DNA of 49,565 nt from Acidobacteriota bacterium (lineage in GTDB: Bacteria > Acidobacteriota > Terriglobia > Bryobacterales > Bryobacteraceae), in assembly GCA_018268935.1 (NCBI GenBank), contig JAFDVS010000086.1, positions 1 to 49,565 of the forward strand, in the 5' to 3' direction. How positions within the stretch are numbered: position 1 is the first letter of the stretch; every line of letters starts with the position of its first letter. The translations under genes were made by a program, and so were the position numbers. The notes below the pieces were generated by a model, which worked only from the letters and a program-made list of their open reading frames with translations, had not been told where the DNA came from and searched no databases. This document shows, piece after piece, positions 1 through 8,630 of this stretch.

Positions 1-1178
1 TCCATCGTGTCTTCGATGGGGTTGCCCTTCGAAAGCTGGTAAGCCTTAGCCAGAATCCGGCGTTCTTTGTCCTTCGAAATCAGAACCGCTTTCGTGGACG
101 TGGAACCACCATCGATCCCGACGAATCCTTCTACCACTTCACCAGGCTGGAACGTCGACGGAATGAACTTCTTGTGCTTATAGCGCTCCTTGAAGCCGTC
201 CAGCTCATCGGCGCTCTTCGCCAAGCCGCCATTGCCGCCTTTTTTCTTCTTCTCTTCGTCGCGGCCGACTTCGATGTACCACTTCAGCTTTTCGTAGCCG
301 ACATACTGGCCGATGTGGTCGTCTTCGGTCTTCCCGAATTCCACCGCGCCGATCGCTGCGAAGTACTGGGCGTTGTCCGGAGTCCGGATGAGATCCTCAG
401 GCGGCACACCCTCAGGCAGCGGATAATTGCGCTCTTCCCAGATTTTCGGAATGTTGTGCTTCCAGCAATCGCGCATGCCGGTGATGTAGCAGTTCGGACC
501 ACCCAGCAACAGCACAACGGGACGCAGCGTGTTGCCGCGCGTCAGAACGCTGAGGTTCTGCATGACGATGGCTTCAAACAGCGACGCCATCAGTTCATCT
601 GGCGGAACTCCGCTCTTCTGCAATCCATTGATGTCGGTCTCGGCGAACACGCCGCATTTGCCGGCCACGGGATGCAGGCGCAATCCCTTGTAGCCCATGT
701 TGCAGAGCTCTTCGGCCGGGATCCGCAGCTTGGCGTTGATCTTGTCGATGACCGCGCCGGTGCCGCCCGCGCACTTGTCGTTCATCGACGGGATCTTCTT
801 CTTGCGCCCGGTTTCCGGGTCCTCTTTGAAGATGATGATCTTGGCGTCCTGCCCGCCCAGTTCAATCACGCTGCCGCATTCGGGATAGAGTTTCTCTACC
901 GCCAGCGAAACCGCGTTCACTTCCTGGACAAACTTCGAGCCGAGATACTTGCCCAATCCCGAGCCGCCGGAGCCGGTGATGAACATCCGGGCGTTCTCGG
1001 CCTTGAAGCCGTCGATCTCCTGTTCGAAGCGTTGGAGGAACTCCAGGCACTTCTCCGGCTGCTTGGTATCGTGCCGCTGGTAATCGCGCCAGACAATCTC
1101 ATCCGTGGCTGCGTCGATGACCACACTCTTGACGGTCGTCGAGCCGACGTCCATGCCGATCATGAACTTCTTGTTCAT
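1..1178 (-). CDS. Tandem acyl-CoA dehydratase activase (BadF/BadG/HgdC ASKHA ATPase), 3' end outside window
   Basis: This minus-strand gene starts at ATG 1176-1178 and runs off the left edge, leaving about 392 codons. The N-terminus has the ASKHA phosphate loop (MDVGSTTVKS, residues 9-18). A GGQDAK motif follows near 108-113. Cys136 (NDKCAGGTG) and Cys175 (KCGVFAETD) match the two cysteines per subunit that hold the bridging [4Fe-4S] cluster in HgdC-type activases. A second ASKHA domain opens near residue 378 with VGIDGGSTSTKAV, so this is the double-activase architecture. In the family, ATP hydrolysis drives electron injection into a partner iron-sulfur enzyme. The upstream gene, 39 bases away, is that kind of partner. 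Substrate is unknown. Family assignment is confident; the role is inferred. Confidence 0.88.
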   Translation of the reverse strand, partial: MNKKFMIGMDVGSTTVKSVVIDAATDEIVWRDYQRHDTKQPEKCLEFLQRFEQEIDGFKAENARMFITGSGGSGLGKYLGSKFVQEVNAVSLAVEKLYPECGSVIELGGQDAKIIIFKEDPETGRKKKIPSMNDKCAGGTGAVIDKINAKLRIPAEELCNMGYKGLRLHPVAGKCGVFAETDINGLQKSGVPPDELMASLFEAIVMQNLSVLTRGNTLRPVVLLLGGPNCYITGMRDCWKHNIPKIWEERNYPLPEGVPPEDLIRTPDNAQYFAAIGAVEFGKTEDDHIGQYVGYEKLKWYIEVGRDEEKKKKGGNGGLAKSADELDGFKERYKHKKFIPSTFQPGEVVEGFVGIDGGSTSTKAVLISKDKERRILAKAYQLSKGNPIEDTM

Positions 1179-1217
1179 TCGTTTTTACACTCCGGGCTTC
1201 CGAGGTCCTACAGTCTA

Positions 1218-3014
1218 CTAGTTTACGTGAGCGGCCGCGGCCATGGGTTGGGGTTGCCAGCCTTCCTTCTTCATCCGGTCGGCGATGTGAAGGACGAAAT
1301 TCGCAGCAGTGCCAACCACACCCTTGGTGTGCGGCACCTGGTACATAGGCTTCTTGGTTTCCGGATGCGCTTCGACGAAGGCGCGGCAGTCGTCGAGCGT
1401 GAGCCCGCAGCGCTGCAGCACTTCGGCGAATTCATTCTTCGCCTTGTTCTTCGCCTCGCCGAGCGCCATCTGCACGCGGCTGTGGGCGTTGATCTCGCCT
1501 TCGCCCGAGGTTTCGATGGGCAGGAAGATCATGTCCTTGTAGACACCGGTCACGGCGGCCTGAGCACCGTCGGATTGCGTCGAGGGCATGCAACCGAAGG
1601 GCTTCAGACTCAGCACCATGTGGGCCAGGTCTTTATTGGAGTAGTAAATGTTCTTCGCCACTTCCAGGTGGCCTTCGCCGCCGCCCGCGCGCGAGTTGTA
1701 GTAGGGATGCCCCATCCGCTGCAACTCATACTGATCGGCCAGGTGGTGAGCCAGGCCGCCCAGAGCATCCACAATGCGGTGGTATTCGCGCTTGAAGATG
1801 GCTTCCGCCAGCTTCAGCTTCGCCACTTTATTGCGGAAGCTGTATTCGATCTTCATGCGCTTGCCAAGCTGCCAGATGGGAGGCAGCACAGCGCCTTCTT
1901 CCAAACCTTTGGTATCGGAGTACTTCTGAATCACCTGGTGAATCATGTACATGATCCACGTGCCGATGGGTTCCACCAGCACCTGCGCGCCTTCGCGCTC
2001 CAGGAACCGGAACATGTTGAAGTTACCGTCGCCTTCGGTGGTCTGCGCCCAGAACTCGCCGGTGATCTTCACAATCGGCTTCACGCGCAGCCGGTCCACT
2101 TCCACTTCGTCGTACATGTCGCGGCAGCGATTCAACGCGCCGGTGATGTCTTCCGAACGAAGCTGATTCACAAACTTGCCCACGTATTCCGTGGTGTCCT
2201 TGAAGCCATTCAGGAATCCGGGGAGATCGTCGCCCACCTTCCAGGGTTGCTTCTTCTTGAACACTTCGTGCAGGTAATCGGACACATTGTCCAACACCTG
2301 ATCCGTCTGGCCGGGGTTCGTCTCAAACGGCCGGATCGCGTAAGCAACTTCATTGACAATATCGCCGCAGTTCAGCGCATTGAGGATGCCCAGGAAGAAG
2401 TCGATGTTCATCTCCAGGCCCGCTTCCGCATCGGACTGGCTGAGGCCGCCCGACTGCTGGAACAGCAGCACGCGGAAGCCATCGAAGCCGGCGTTGCGGA
2501 GTGCCAGCCGGTACTCGGCTTCATACATCCCGAAGCGGCACGGACCACAGGCGCCCGCCGTGAAGAACACATAGCGGTCGACGATTTCCTGCTTCGTCAA
2601 ACCCTGCTCTTCCAGGCTCTGCAAGTACTGGACCAGGTTGCCGACCGTGAAGTACGTCGGATTGCACTGGCCGTTGTTTCCGTACTCCTTCCCCAATTGG
2701 AAGGCCGCCACGTCAGGCGTGGGGAGCGATTCGGCCAGGTAGCCGAGCCCTTCAAGAGCACCATGGATCAGCTTTTCGTGCTTCCAGGTGAGACCACCGA
2801 AAAGCAACGTCGTGTGCCCGCGCTGCTTCGCGTTGAAGGTACGCTCAACCGGGCGTTTGAAGTGGTGAACACTCTTCTGTTCAAGGCCCGCTTCCCGCTC
2901 CAGGCGAGCACGCTCTTCGGCGAGCCGCTGCTGGATAATCTCTTCCACGGAACTGCTGATTTGCACTAAACCAGTTCCCATGTTCGGTTTAGGCCCAAAC
3001 GGCTGTGTACTCAT
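1218..3014 (-). CDS. COG3581/DUF2229-type 2-hydroxyacyl-CoA dehydratase-like iron-sulfur protein
   Basis: A protein of 598 residues from ATG 3014, chosen because GAGAGAGGG lies 5-6 bases upstream; a GTG five codons earlier at 3029 has no better site. It resembles the activase-associated family distantly related to HgdB-type dehydratases and double-cubane cluster proteins. Candidate cluster ligands are Cys117 (GQCNP), Cys156 and Cys159 (ACGPCRFGMYE), Cys216 (NCGD) and Cys475 (FGCMPS). It is the first gene of a minus-strand pair with the tandem activase, so the two probably form one ATP-driven low-potential reductase. In many bacteria these domains are fused in one very large protein; here they are separate. 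The reaction is not known. A 931-codon frame on the opposite strand is its shadow. Confidence 0.85.
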   Translation of the reverse strand: MSTQPFGPKPNMGTGLVQISSSVEEIIQQRLAEERARLEREAGLEQKSVHHFKRPVERTFNAKQRGHTTLLFGGLTWKHEKLIHGALEGLGYLAESLPTPDVAAFQLGKEYGNNGQCNPTYFTVGNLVQYLQSLEEQGLTKQEIVDRYVFFTAGACGPCRFGMYEAEYRLALRNAGFDGFRVLLFQQSGGLSQSDAEAGLEMNIDFFLGILNALNCGDIVNEVAYAIRPFETNPGQTDQVLDNVSDYLHEVFKKKQPWKVGDDLPGFLNGFKDTTEYVGKFVNQLRSEDITGALNRCRDMYDEVEVDRLRVKPIVKITGEFWAQTTEGDGNFNMFRFLEREGAQVLVEPIGTWIMYMIHQVIQKYSDTKGLEEGAVLPPIWQLGKRMKIEYSFRNKVAKLKLAEAIFKREYHRIVDALGGLAHHLADQYELQRMGHPYYNSRAGGGEGHLEVAKNIYYSNKDLAHMVLSLKPFGCMPSTQSDGAQAAVTGVYKDMIFLPIETSGEGEINAHSRVQMALGEAKNKAKNEFAEVLQRCGLTLDDCRAFVEAHPETKKPMYQVPHTKGVVGTAANFVLHIADRMKKEGWQPQPMAAAAHVN

Positions 3015-3163
3015 CGTACCCTCTCTCACTCGCTATCGATATTTAATTATTCGGACTTACGGACGTACAACTTTTCCCAGTATGTAGCAGTTTGCCCCTA
3101 AACAGGGACGAACGCAAATAAAACTTCATTGAACGGTAGAGTATCACATTAGATGGTACTGGG

Positions 3164-3186
3164 GGAAGGTTTGTCGGGGACCTTCC
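3164..3186 (+). repeat. Hairpin-forming inverted repeat upstream of the efflux operon
   Basis: GGAAGGT (3164-3170) and ACCTTCC (3180-3186) pair as a perfect 7-base stem with a 9-base loop. It lies about 130 bases upstream of the adaptor gene, so it could belong to a transcribed leader or be a protein binding site. No known riboswitch class is recognised. Confidence 0.5.
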
Positions 3187-3200
3187 AGGCATTCCCTGAT

Positions 3201-3214
3201 CCCTTCCGGAAGGG
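3201..3214. repeat. Perfect 14-base palindrome CCCTTCCGGAAGGG
   Basis: A two-fold symmetric site with no spacer, in the divergent region between the dehydratase-like gene and the RND operon. It could be a dimeric repressor operator or part of a leader stem. The half-site GGAAGG also occurs in the hairpin at 3164-3186. Function is inferred only from symmetry and position. Confidence 0.45.
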
Positions 3215-3320
3215 AGATTTCCACGTTCCCCAAGGGACTACCGGGCCATTTCAGACCTGCGGAATCTCCCCGTCCGAGGTGAGGGCTATTTTTGCCTTTC
3301 CGGCTCATTCTGGATGAGTG

Positions 3321-4478
3321 ATGAAAACGTTCTCCGCGATGCTGGCGGCCACCGTGCTGGCAACGATCATGATGGGGTGCAAAGATCCCGCGCCGGATAC
3401 AAAGCAATCGGGAACAGCAAAGAAACCCGCCCCCGGTCAAGCCGTCATCCAACCCGATTCGCCGCAACTGGATCAGATCCGGACGGAATCGCTCGAGTCT
3501 TCCCTGGTGCCAGTAGGGAGTGTATCAGCGCCGGGCAAAGTGGAGGCGAACGTCAACCGTCAATCCCACGTCGTCCTCCCGGTCGCCGGCCGAGTACACA
3601 CCGTACTGGTGAAGATCGGTGATTTTGTGCGGCAGGGGCAGCCCATGCTCACGCTGGAGAGCGCCGATATCGACGCAGCCGTGTCCAGTTTCCAGCAAGC
3701 CCAGGCCTCCGTGACGCAAGCCAAATCCGCGCTCGCAAAGGCACAAATGGACCTCGATCGCGAACGGGACCTCTTTGAGCATGGGGCAGTGCCGCAAAAA
3801 GAGGTCTACAACGCACAAGCCGTAACGGTGCAGGCACAGGCCGCGGTGGAACAATCGCAGGCCGCAGTGGAACAGTCCCGGCGGCGTCTGCAGATTCTCG
3901 GTGTCGGCACCGGCACATTCGGACAACGCGTGACCATCCCCGCTCCGATTTCCGGCAAGGTGCTGGAAATGTCGGTGGTCAACGGCGAATTTCGAAACGA
4001 TCTCAGCGCGCCGGTGATGACCATCGCGGATCTCAGCTCAGTCTGGGTCACCTCCGACGTCCCCGAAACCGCCATCCGCTTCGTCAAACCAGGCGAGCCG
4101 GTGAAGATCGACCTCTCCGCCTATCCCGGCGAAACGTTCCGCGGCCGTGTCACCTTGATCGGCGACGTCGTCGATCCGCAGACGCGGACAGTAAAGGTCC
4201 GGGCTGAGCTGGCCAACCCGCAAGGGAAACTGAAGCCCGAAATGTTCGGCAATATTCAACTGGCCGAACAGTCGGAGCAGCGGCCCACCGTGCCCGCGTC
4301 CGCCATCATCGCGAGCGACGGCAAGTCTTTGGTCTGGCGGGAAACCAGCAAGGGCGTGTTTGAGAAAGTCGCCATCACCACCGGCGCCCAGGTGGGCGAG
4401 CGCATCGCCGTGCTCTCCGGATTGAGTGCCGCCGATCGCGTCGTAGTGGATGGAGTGATGCTGCTCGCCGCCCGCTAA
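3321..4478 (+). CDS. RND efflux periplasmic adaptor lipoprotein (HlyD/CusB family)
   Basis: A protein of 385 residues. ATG 3321 and GTG 3318 are both possible starts; ATG was chosen. The N-terminus is a lipoprotein signal ending in a lipobox (MMGC, Cys20), so it should be anchored in a membrane facing the periplasm. A biotinyl-lipoyl-like segment surrounds VLPVAGRVHTVLVKIGDF, then comes an alanine/glutamine-rich helical hairpin (about 110-185) and beta-barrel and membrane-proximal domains. This is the usual order of CusB/CzcB-type adaptors, which link the inner-membrane pump to an outer-membrane channel. The pump gene follows 12 bases downstream. No metal-binding N-terminal Met/His cluster is obvious, so the substrate cannot be named. 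Confidence 0.88.
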   Translation: MKTFSAMLAATVLATIMMGCKDPAPDTKQSGTAKKPAPGQAVIQPDSPQLDQIRTESLESSLVPVGSVSAPGKVEANVNRQSHVVLPVAGRVHTVLVKIGDFVRQGQPMLTLESADIDAAVSSFQQAQASVTQAKSALAKAQMDLDRERDLFEHGAVPQKEVYNAQAVTVQAQAAVEQSQAAVEQSRRRLQILGVGTGTFGQRVTIPAPISGKVLEMSVVNGEFRNDLSAPVMTIADLSSVWVTSDVPETAIRFVKPGEPVKIDLSAYPGETFRGRVTLIGDVVDPQTRTVKVRAELANPQGKLKPEMFGNIQLAEQSEQRPTVPASAIIASDGKSLVWRETSKGVFEKVAITTGAQVGERIAVLSGLSAADRVVVDGVMLLAAR

Positions 4479-4490
4479 AGGAGCCTCTTC

Positions 4491-7400
4491 TTGATTGCCC
4501 AACTCCTGCGCTTCGCCTTGCGGCAGCGCTTTATCACCGTTCTGGTTGGACTCACTCTCATCGGCGCGGGCCTCTGGGCCTTCGCCCAGTTGAAGATCGA
4601 AGCCTATCCCGATATCTCCGACACGCAGGTGGTCGTCATTACGCAATACGCGGGACGCGCAGCCGAAGAAGTGGAGCAGCAGGTCACGGTTCCTATCGAA
4701 CGTGCGCTGAACAGCGCACCCAATGTGATTGCCCGGCGCTCGCGCACCATCTTTGGCCTCTCCGTAGTGGAACTCACCTTCGACTACGGCACCGACGATT
4801 ACTTCGCCCGCCAGGTCGTGCTCGAAAAGCTGCGCGACGCCGACTTGCCCGATGGCGTAACGCCCTCGCTGGGGCCGCTCTCCACACCGATCGGCGAACT
4901 CTACCGCTACACGCTTTCCGGCGGCGGCCTCGATTCGATGAAGCTGCGCGAACTGCAGGACTGGGTGGTGGAGCCGCGCTTTCTCCAAGTGCCGGGAGTC
5001 GCCGATGTCACTCCTTTCGGCGGGCTGATCAAGCAGTACCAGATCCAAATCGATCCACTGGCGCTTTCCAAATACGGGCTGTCCATCGCCCAGGTCGCCG
5101 ACTCCGTGCGCGCCAACAACAGCAATGCCGGCGGCGCCATGCTCGACAATAAGCAGCAGTCGATGGTCATCCGCGGCGTCGGCCTGATTCAGAATGCGGC
5201 CGACATCGAAAACGTCGTGGTCACCGAATCGAAAGGCGTGCCCGTATTCGTCAAGGACCTGGGGAAAGTCGGCATTACGGCCGCCCCGCAGACCGGAATC
5301 TTCGGCGTGGGTAAAGAAGGCGGCGGCGTGGAAGGAATCGTGCTCATGCGGCGCGGTGAGAACCCTTCGGAAGTGCTGAAGTCAATCAAGGCCGCGGTGG
5401 ACGATCTCAACCAGAATCGCTTGCCGCAGGGCGTCCGCATCAACCCCATTTACGACCGCACAGACCTGGTGAACAACACACTGCACACCGTATCGCACAC
5501 CTTGCTCGAAGGGCTGCTGATCGTCGTGATCGTGCTCTTCCTGTTCCTGGGCAGCGCACGGGCAGCGTTGTTGACCGCGGTCACCATTCCGCTCTCCCTG
5601 CTGTTCGCCTTCATCTGTATGCACTTTTCCGGCATCCCGGCCAACCTGCTGAGCCTGGGTGCGCTGGACTTCGGAATCATCGTGGACGCAACGCTGGTCA
5701 TGGTAGAGCACGTGTTGCACACGATGCACGAGCGCGAGCATCGCGGCCCGCTGGGGCAAAGTGGAGTGCTTACAGCCATCCGCGATGCCGCGCTCGAAGT
5801 AGAGCGGCCCATTTTCTTTTCGCTCCTCATCATCATCTCCGCCTACATTCCGCTGTTCACGCTGGAGCGTGTGGAACGGAAGCTGTTCACGCCGATGGCG
5901 TTCACGGTTTGCTATGCCTTGCTCGGTTCCATGTTACTGGCCCTGACGCTGATTCCCGTGCTGGCTACGTATCTCTTCCGCAATGGCGCCCGCAGTTGGG
6001 AGAACCCGATTCTGCCGTGGCTCTCGCGGCGATATGCAGGCGTGCTCGATCGCGCGTTGCATCGCCCCCTGCTGGTTGTCGCTATCTCGGGTGCGGTGGT
6101 CGTGGCCGCATTCGCTCTGTCCGGCGCGCTCGGCATCGAGTTTCTTCCCAATCTCGATGAAGGCGTCATCTGGGTGCGCGCCGTTTTGCCGCCCGGTATC
6201 TCCATTGAGAAATCCGCGCAGCTTGCCGGCGAGATCCGCAACATCATCCAGCAATATCCGGAGGTGCAATTGGTTTCCTCGCAATCGGGCCGCAACGATT
6301 CCGGCACCGATCCCTACGGCCCCAATCGCAATGAGTTCTTCCTCGCGCTGAAACCCTACGACACCTGGCCGGCGGGAATGAACAAGAGCAAACTGGTGGA
6401 GGAATTGAGCCGCAAGTTGAATGAGCGTATTCCTGGCGCCGCATTCAGCTTCACACAGCCCATCGTGGATAACGTCACCGAATCCGTCACCGGCTCAGCG
6501 GCGGATCTCGCCGTGATCATCCGCGGGCCGGACTTGGCCGCCCTCCGCGCCCAGGCGGAAAGCACGCTCGATGTAATCCGCCAGGTGGCTGGAGCCGCGG
6601 ACTCAGCCATCGAACAGGAAGCCGATCAATCGCAATTGCGCATTCGCATCGATCGCCAGGCGGTGGCGCGTTTCGGCATCAACGTGCGCGACGTGCAGGA
6701 TGTCATCGAGATGGCCATCGGCGGCCGCACAGCCGGCACCATGTTCGAGGGCGAACGCCGCTTCGACATCACGGTTCGCTACATCCCCGAAGCGCGCACC
6801 AGCATTCCTGCCATCGGCAATGTCCTGGTTCCCACACGCGAAGGCGGCCGTGTCCCGCTCTCGCAACTGGCGGAGATCAAGGTGGTGAACGGAGCCAGCA
6901 TCATCGCCCGCCGTGAAAATCAGCGCCAGATCACGGTGCGCACCAACATCCGCGGACGCGACCAGGGCAGCTTCGTCGCCGACGCGCAGAAGCGATTCGA
7001 GAAGGCCATCCACTTGCCCGCCGGATACGAAGTCACCTGGGGCGGCCAGTTCGAAAATCTGCAACGCGCCAAAAAGCGGCTCACCGTGATTCTGCCCATC
7101 ACCATCGCCATCATCTTCATCCTGCTTTTCTTTATGTTCGGTTCGCCAAAGTATGCGGGCCTGGTGATGATGAACGTTCCCTTCTCTCTGGTGGGGGGAA
7201 TCCTGTTCCTTTATATAAGGCGCATCAATTTAAGTGTCTCCGCCGCCGTGGGATTCATCAGCCTCTTCGGCGTCGCGGTAATGAGCGGCGTGTTGGTTAT
7301 CGCCGAGATCAACCGCATCCGCCGCAGCGAACCCGACGTTCCGGTCCACGAAGCCATCGTCCGTGGGTCGCTGGGTCAATTGCGCCCCGTACTGCTGATG

Positions 7401-7592
7401 GTGGTCGTTGCCCTGCTAGGCATGGTCCCCGCCGCGCGCGCCAGTGGCATCGGCTCCGACGTGCAACGGCCCCTGGCCACCGTGGTTGTCGGTGGCCTGT
7501 TGTCCACTTTGTTCCTCACACTGCTGGCGCTGCCCAGCATGTACGCGCTCTCGGTGCGCGAAGGCTCCCGCCGCGAGGAGATCGCCTCATGA
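4491..7592 (+). CDS. Heavy-metal-type RND transporter (CusA/CzcA family)
   Basis: A full-length HME-type RND pump of 1033 residues. It starts at TTG 4491 with AAAGGAG (4477-4483) at good spacing. The pattern is typical: TM1 near residues 15-30, a first large periplasmic loop, TM2-6 with the proton-relay helix LDFGIIVDATLVMVEH (Asp393, Asp399), a second periplasmic loop and TM8-12. It would export cations or small toxic molecules using the proton gradient, together with the upstream adaptor. No TolC-like outer-membrane factor lies in the operon, so one must be supplied from elsewhere. The end overlaps the DUF190 gene by ATGA, implying coupled translation. The family is clear; the substrate is unknown. 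Confidence 0.93.
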   Translation: MIAQLLRFALRQRFITVLVGLTLIGAGLWAFAQLKIEAYPDISDTQVVVITQYAGRAAEEVEQQVTVPIERALNSAPNVIARRSRTIFGLSVVELTFDYGTDDYFARQVVLEKLRDADLPDGVTPSLGPLSTPIGELYRYTLSGGGLDSMKLRELQDWVVEPRFLQVPGVADVTPFGGLIKQYQIQIDPLALSKYGLSIAQVADSVRANNSNAGGAMLDNKQQSMVIRGVGLIQNAADIENVVVTESKGVPVFVKDLGKVGITAAPQTGIFGVGKEGGGVEGIVLMRRGENPSEVLKSIKAAVDDLNQNRLPQGVRINPIYDRTDLVNNTLHTVSHTLLEGLLIVVIVLFLFLGSARAALLTAVTIPLSLLFAFICMHFSGIPANLLSLGALDFGIIVDATLVMVEHVLHTMHEREHRGPLGQSGVLTAIRDAALEVERPIFFSLLIIISAYIPLFTLERVERKLFTPMAFTVCYALLGSMLLALTLIPVLATYLFRNGARSWENPILPWLSRRYAGVLDRALHRPLLVVAISGAVVVAAFALSGALGIEFLPNLDEGVIWVRAVLPPGISIEKSAQLAGEIRNIIQQYPEVQLVSSQSGRNDSGTDPYGPNRNEFFLALKPYDTWPAGMNKSKLVEELSRKLNERIPGAAFSFTQPIVDNVTESVTGSAADLAVIIRGPDLAALRAQAESTLDVIRQVAGAADSAIEQEADQSQLRIRIDRQAVARFGINVRDVQDVIEMAIGGRTAGTMFEGERRFDITVRYIPEARTSIPAIGNVLVPTREGGRVPLSQLAEIKVVNGASIIARRENQRQITVRTNIRGRDQGSFVADAQKRFEKAIHLPAGYEVTWGGQFENLQRAKKRLTVILPITIAIIFILLFFMFGSPKYAGLVMMNVPFSLVGGILFLYIRRINLSVSAAVGFISLFGVAVMSGVLVIAEINRIRRSEPDVPVHEAIVRGSLGQLRPVLLMVVVALLGMVPAARASGIGSDVQRPLATVVVGGLLSTLFLTLLALPSMYALSVREGSRREEIAS

Positions 7593-7894
7593 AGAAACTC
7601 CAACTAACGATATACTTGAACGAAGCCGACAGAATGGGCGACATTCCCCTGCATGAAGATGTAGTGCGGCGCCTGTTGCGCTTTGAAATCGCCGGAACCA
7701 CGGTGACACGAGGATTGATGGGCTACGGAAAACACGGCAAAGTGCATCGCAAGAGGCTCTTCGGAGTCTCCGATGACCGCCCCGTCATCATCACCGCCAT
7801 CGACGACGAAGCGCGCATCCGCCCCATTCTTACGGAACTGAAAGCTGTTGTACTGGAAGGGCTCATCACACTCCAGGAAGTCGAGGTAGTTTGA
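7589..7894 (+). CDS. DUF190 (PII-like) protein in RND efflux operon
   Basis: A small protein of 101 residues matching DUF190. It opens KKLQLTIYLNEADR and contains the conserved ARG/TRGLMGYGKHGKVH-type loop and a DDRPVIITAIDDE segment. DUF190 proteins adopt the ferredoxin-like PII/CutA fold and are thought to act as trimeric sensors or regulators near ion transporters. The start overlaps the pump stop (ATGA) and the end overlaps the next gene by four bases, so it is firmly part of the efflux operon. A regulatory or metal-sensing role for the pump is an inference; no ligand can be read from the sequence. Confidence 0.85.
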   Translation: MKKLQLTIYLNEADRMGDIPLHEDVVRRLLRFEIAGTTVTRGLMGYGKHGKVHRKRLFGVSDDRPVIITAIDDEARIRPILTELKAVVLEGLITLQEVEVV

Positions 7895-8544
7895 AGGCAT
7901 TCCTTATCCTCTGCGGTTTCGCTGTGGGCCTTGCCCGCGCACAGCAGGCGCCTGGCGACTCTGCCGCTGTCGGCGAACCCGCCGCCGTTGCTGCGGCGTC
8001 CGCCCCGCAGGCAACCGACCAGTCCACTCCATTCGTCCCTCCCACTTGGGCGGATAGGCGGCATGTCTTCTTCCGCAGGGTTTTCGGCCCCCAGGCCATT
8101 CTCGAAACGGTCCCCGGCACCGCGTTCGATACCGCCCGCAATTTTCCCTATCAATGGGGCCGCACCGGAAAGGGCGTCGCCAAACGCCTCGGTTCGCAAT
8201 ACGGCCAGTTCGTCGTTGGCGAAGGGATCGAAATGGGAGTGTCGGCGCTTCATAAAGAAGATCCCCGCTACTTCCGCATGCCCGATGCTTCGTTCGGTCG
8301 CCGTCTCGGTCACGCCATCGTGAGTACAGTAATCACCCGCGGTGTAGATGGAAATCGCACCATCGCTCTTTCCCGCCTCGCCAATGTGTACGGCGCCTGG
8401 GCCATCGCCACCACATGGAATCCGCCCGATCAGCGCGACGCGCTTCGCATCTTTAAATATGGGAGCCTTGGCTTGAGCTTGAAGGTGGCCGGCAACGTGT
8501 TTCGCGAATTCTGGCCCGATGTGAAGCAACGGCTCCACAGGTAA
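7891..8544 (+). CDS. Exported hypothetical protein at end of RND operon
   Basis: A protein of 217 residues from TTG 7891, overlapping the DUF190 stop. A signal peptide (cleavage near ARAQQ, residues 15-19) is followed by an Ala/Pro-rich spacer to about residue 45. The rest is a compact domain with ETVPGTAFDTARNFPYQWGR, a Gly-rich segment (VVGEGIEMGVSALHKEDPRYFR) and FWPDVKQRL at the C-terminus. Alternating hydrophobic residues would suit an outer-membrane or periplasmic beta-rich protein, but no named family was recognised. Four-base overlaps suggest it is co-expressed with the pump. It might be an envelope accessory; that is only inferred from position. Confidence 0.7.
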   Translation: MKAFLILCGFAVGLARAQQAPGDSAAVGEPAAVAAASAPQATDQSTPFVPPTWADRRHVFFRRVFGPQAILETVPGTAFDTARNFPYQWGRTGKGVAKRLGSQYGQFVVGEGIEMGVSALHKEDPRYFRMPDASFGRRLGHAIVSTVITRGVDGNRTIALSRLANVYGAWAIATTWNPPDQRDALRIFKYGSLGLSLKVAGNVFREFWPDVKQRLHR

Positions 8545-8630
8545 CTTCACGAAACGCAAAATCTCCCCTCACCAAGTGATGGGCTTTTTCACCCTTTGGC
8601 TTGATCCTGGACTCATGGGTGAAACACATC

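Larger units (their letters stand above)
3015..3317. other. Divergent intergenic region with several inverted repeats
   Basis: About 300 bases separate the dehydratase-like gene (minus) from the efflux operon (plus). No convincing coding frame was found. The half next to the efflux operon is rich in inverted repeats: GGAAGGT/ACCTTCC at 3164-3186, a perfect 14-base palindrome at 3201-3214 and GGGAGATT/AATCTCCC at 3212-3270. The half next to the dehydratase gene is AT-rich (3038-3055) and could hold its promoter: on the minus strand TTGTAC and TTAAAT lie 18 bases apart, which is weak. Confidence 0.6.

Noticed and set aside
174..2969. 931-codon plus-strand open frame
   Set aside because: It runs antisense to the activase and the COG3581-type gene, which carry clear family motifs. 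The protein has no recognisable domain and typical shadow composition.
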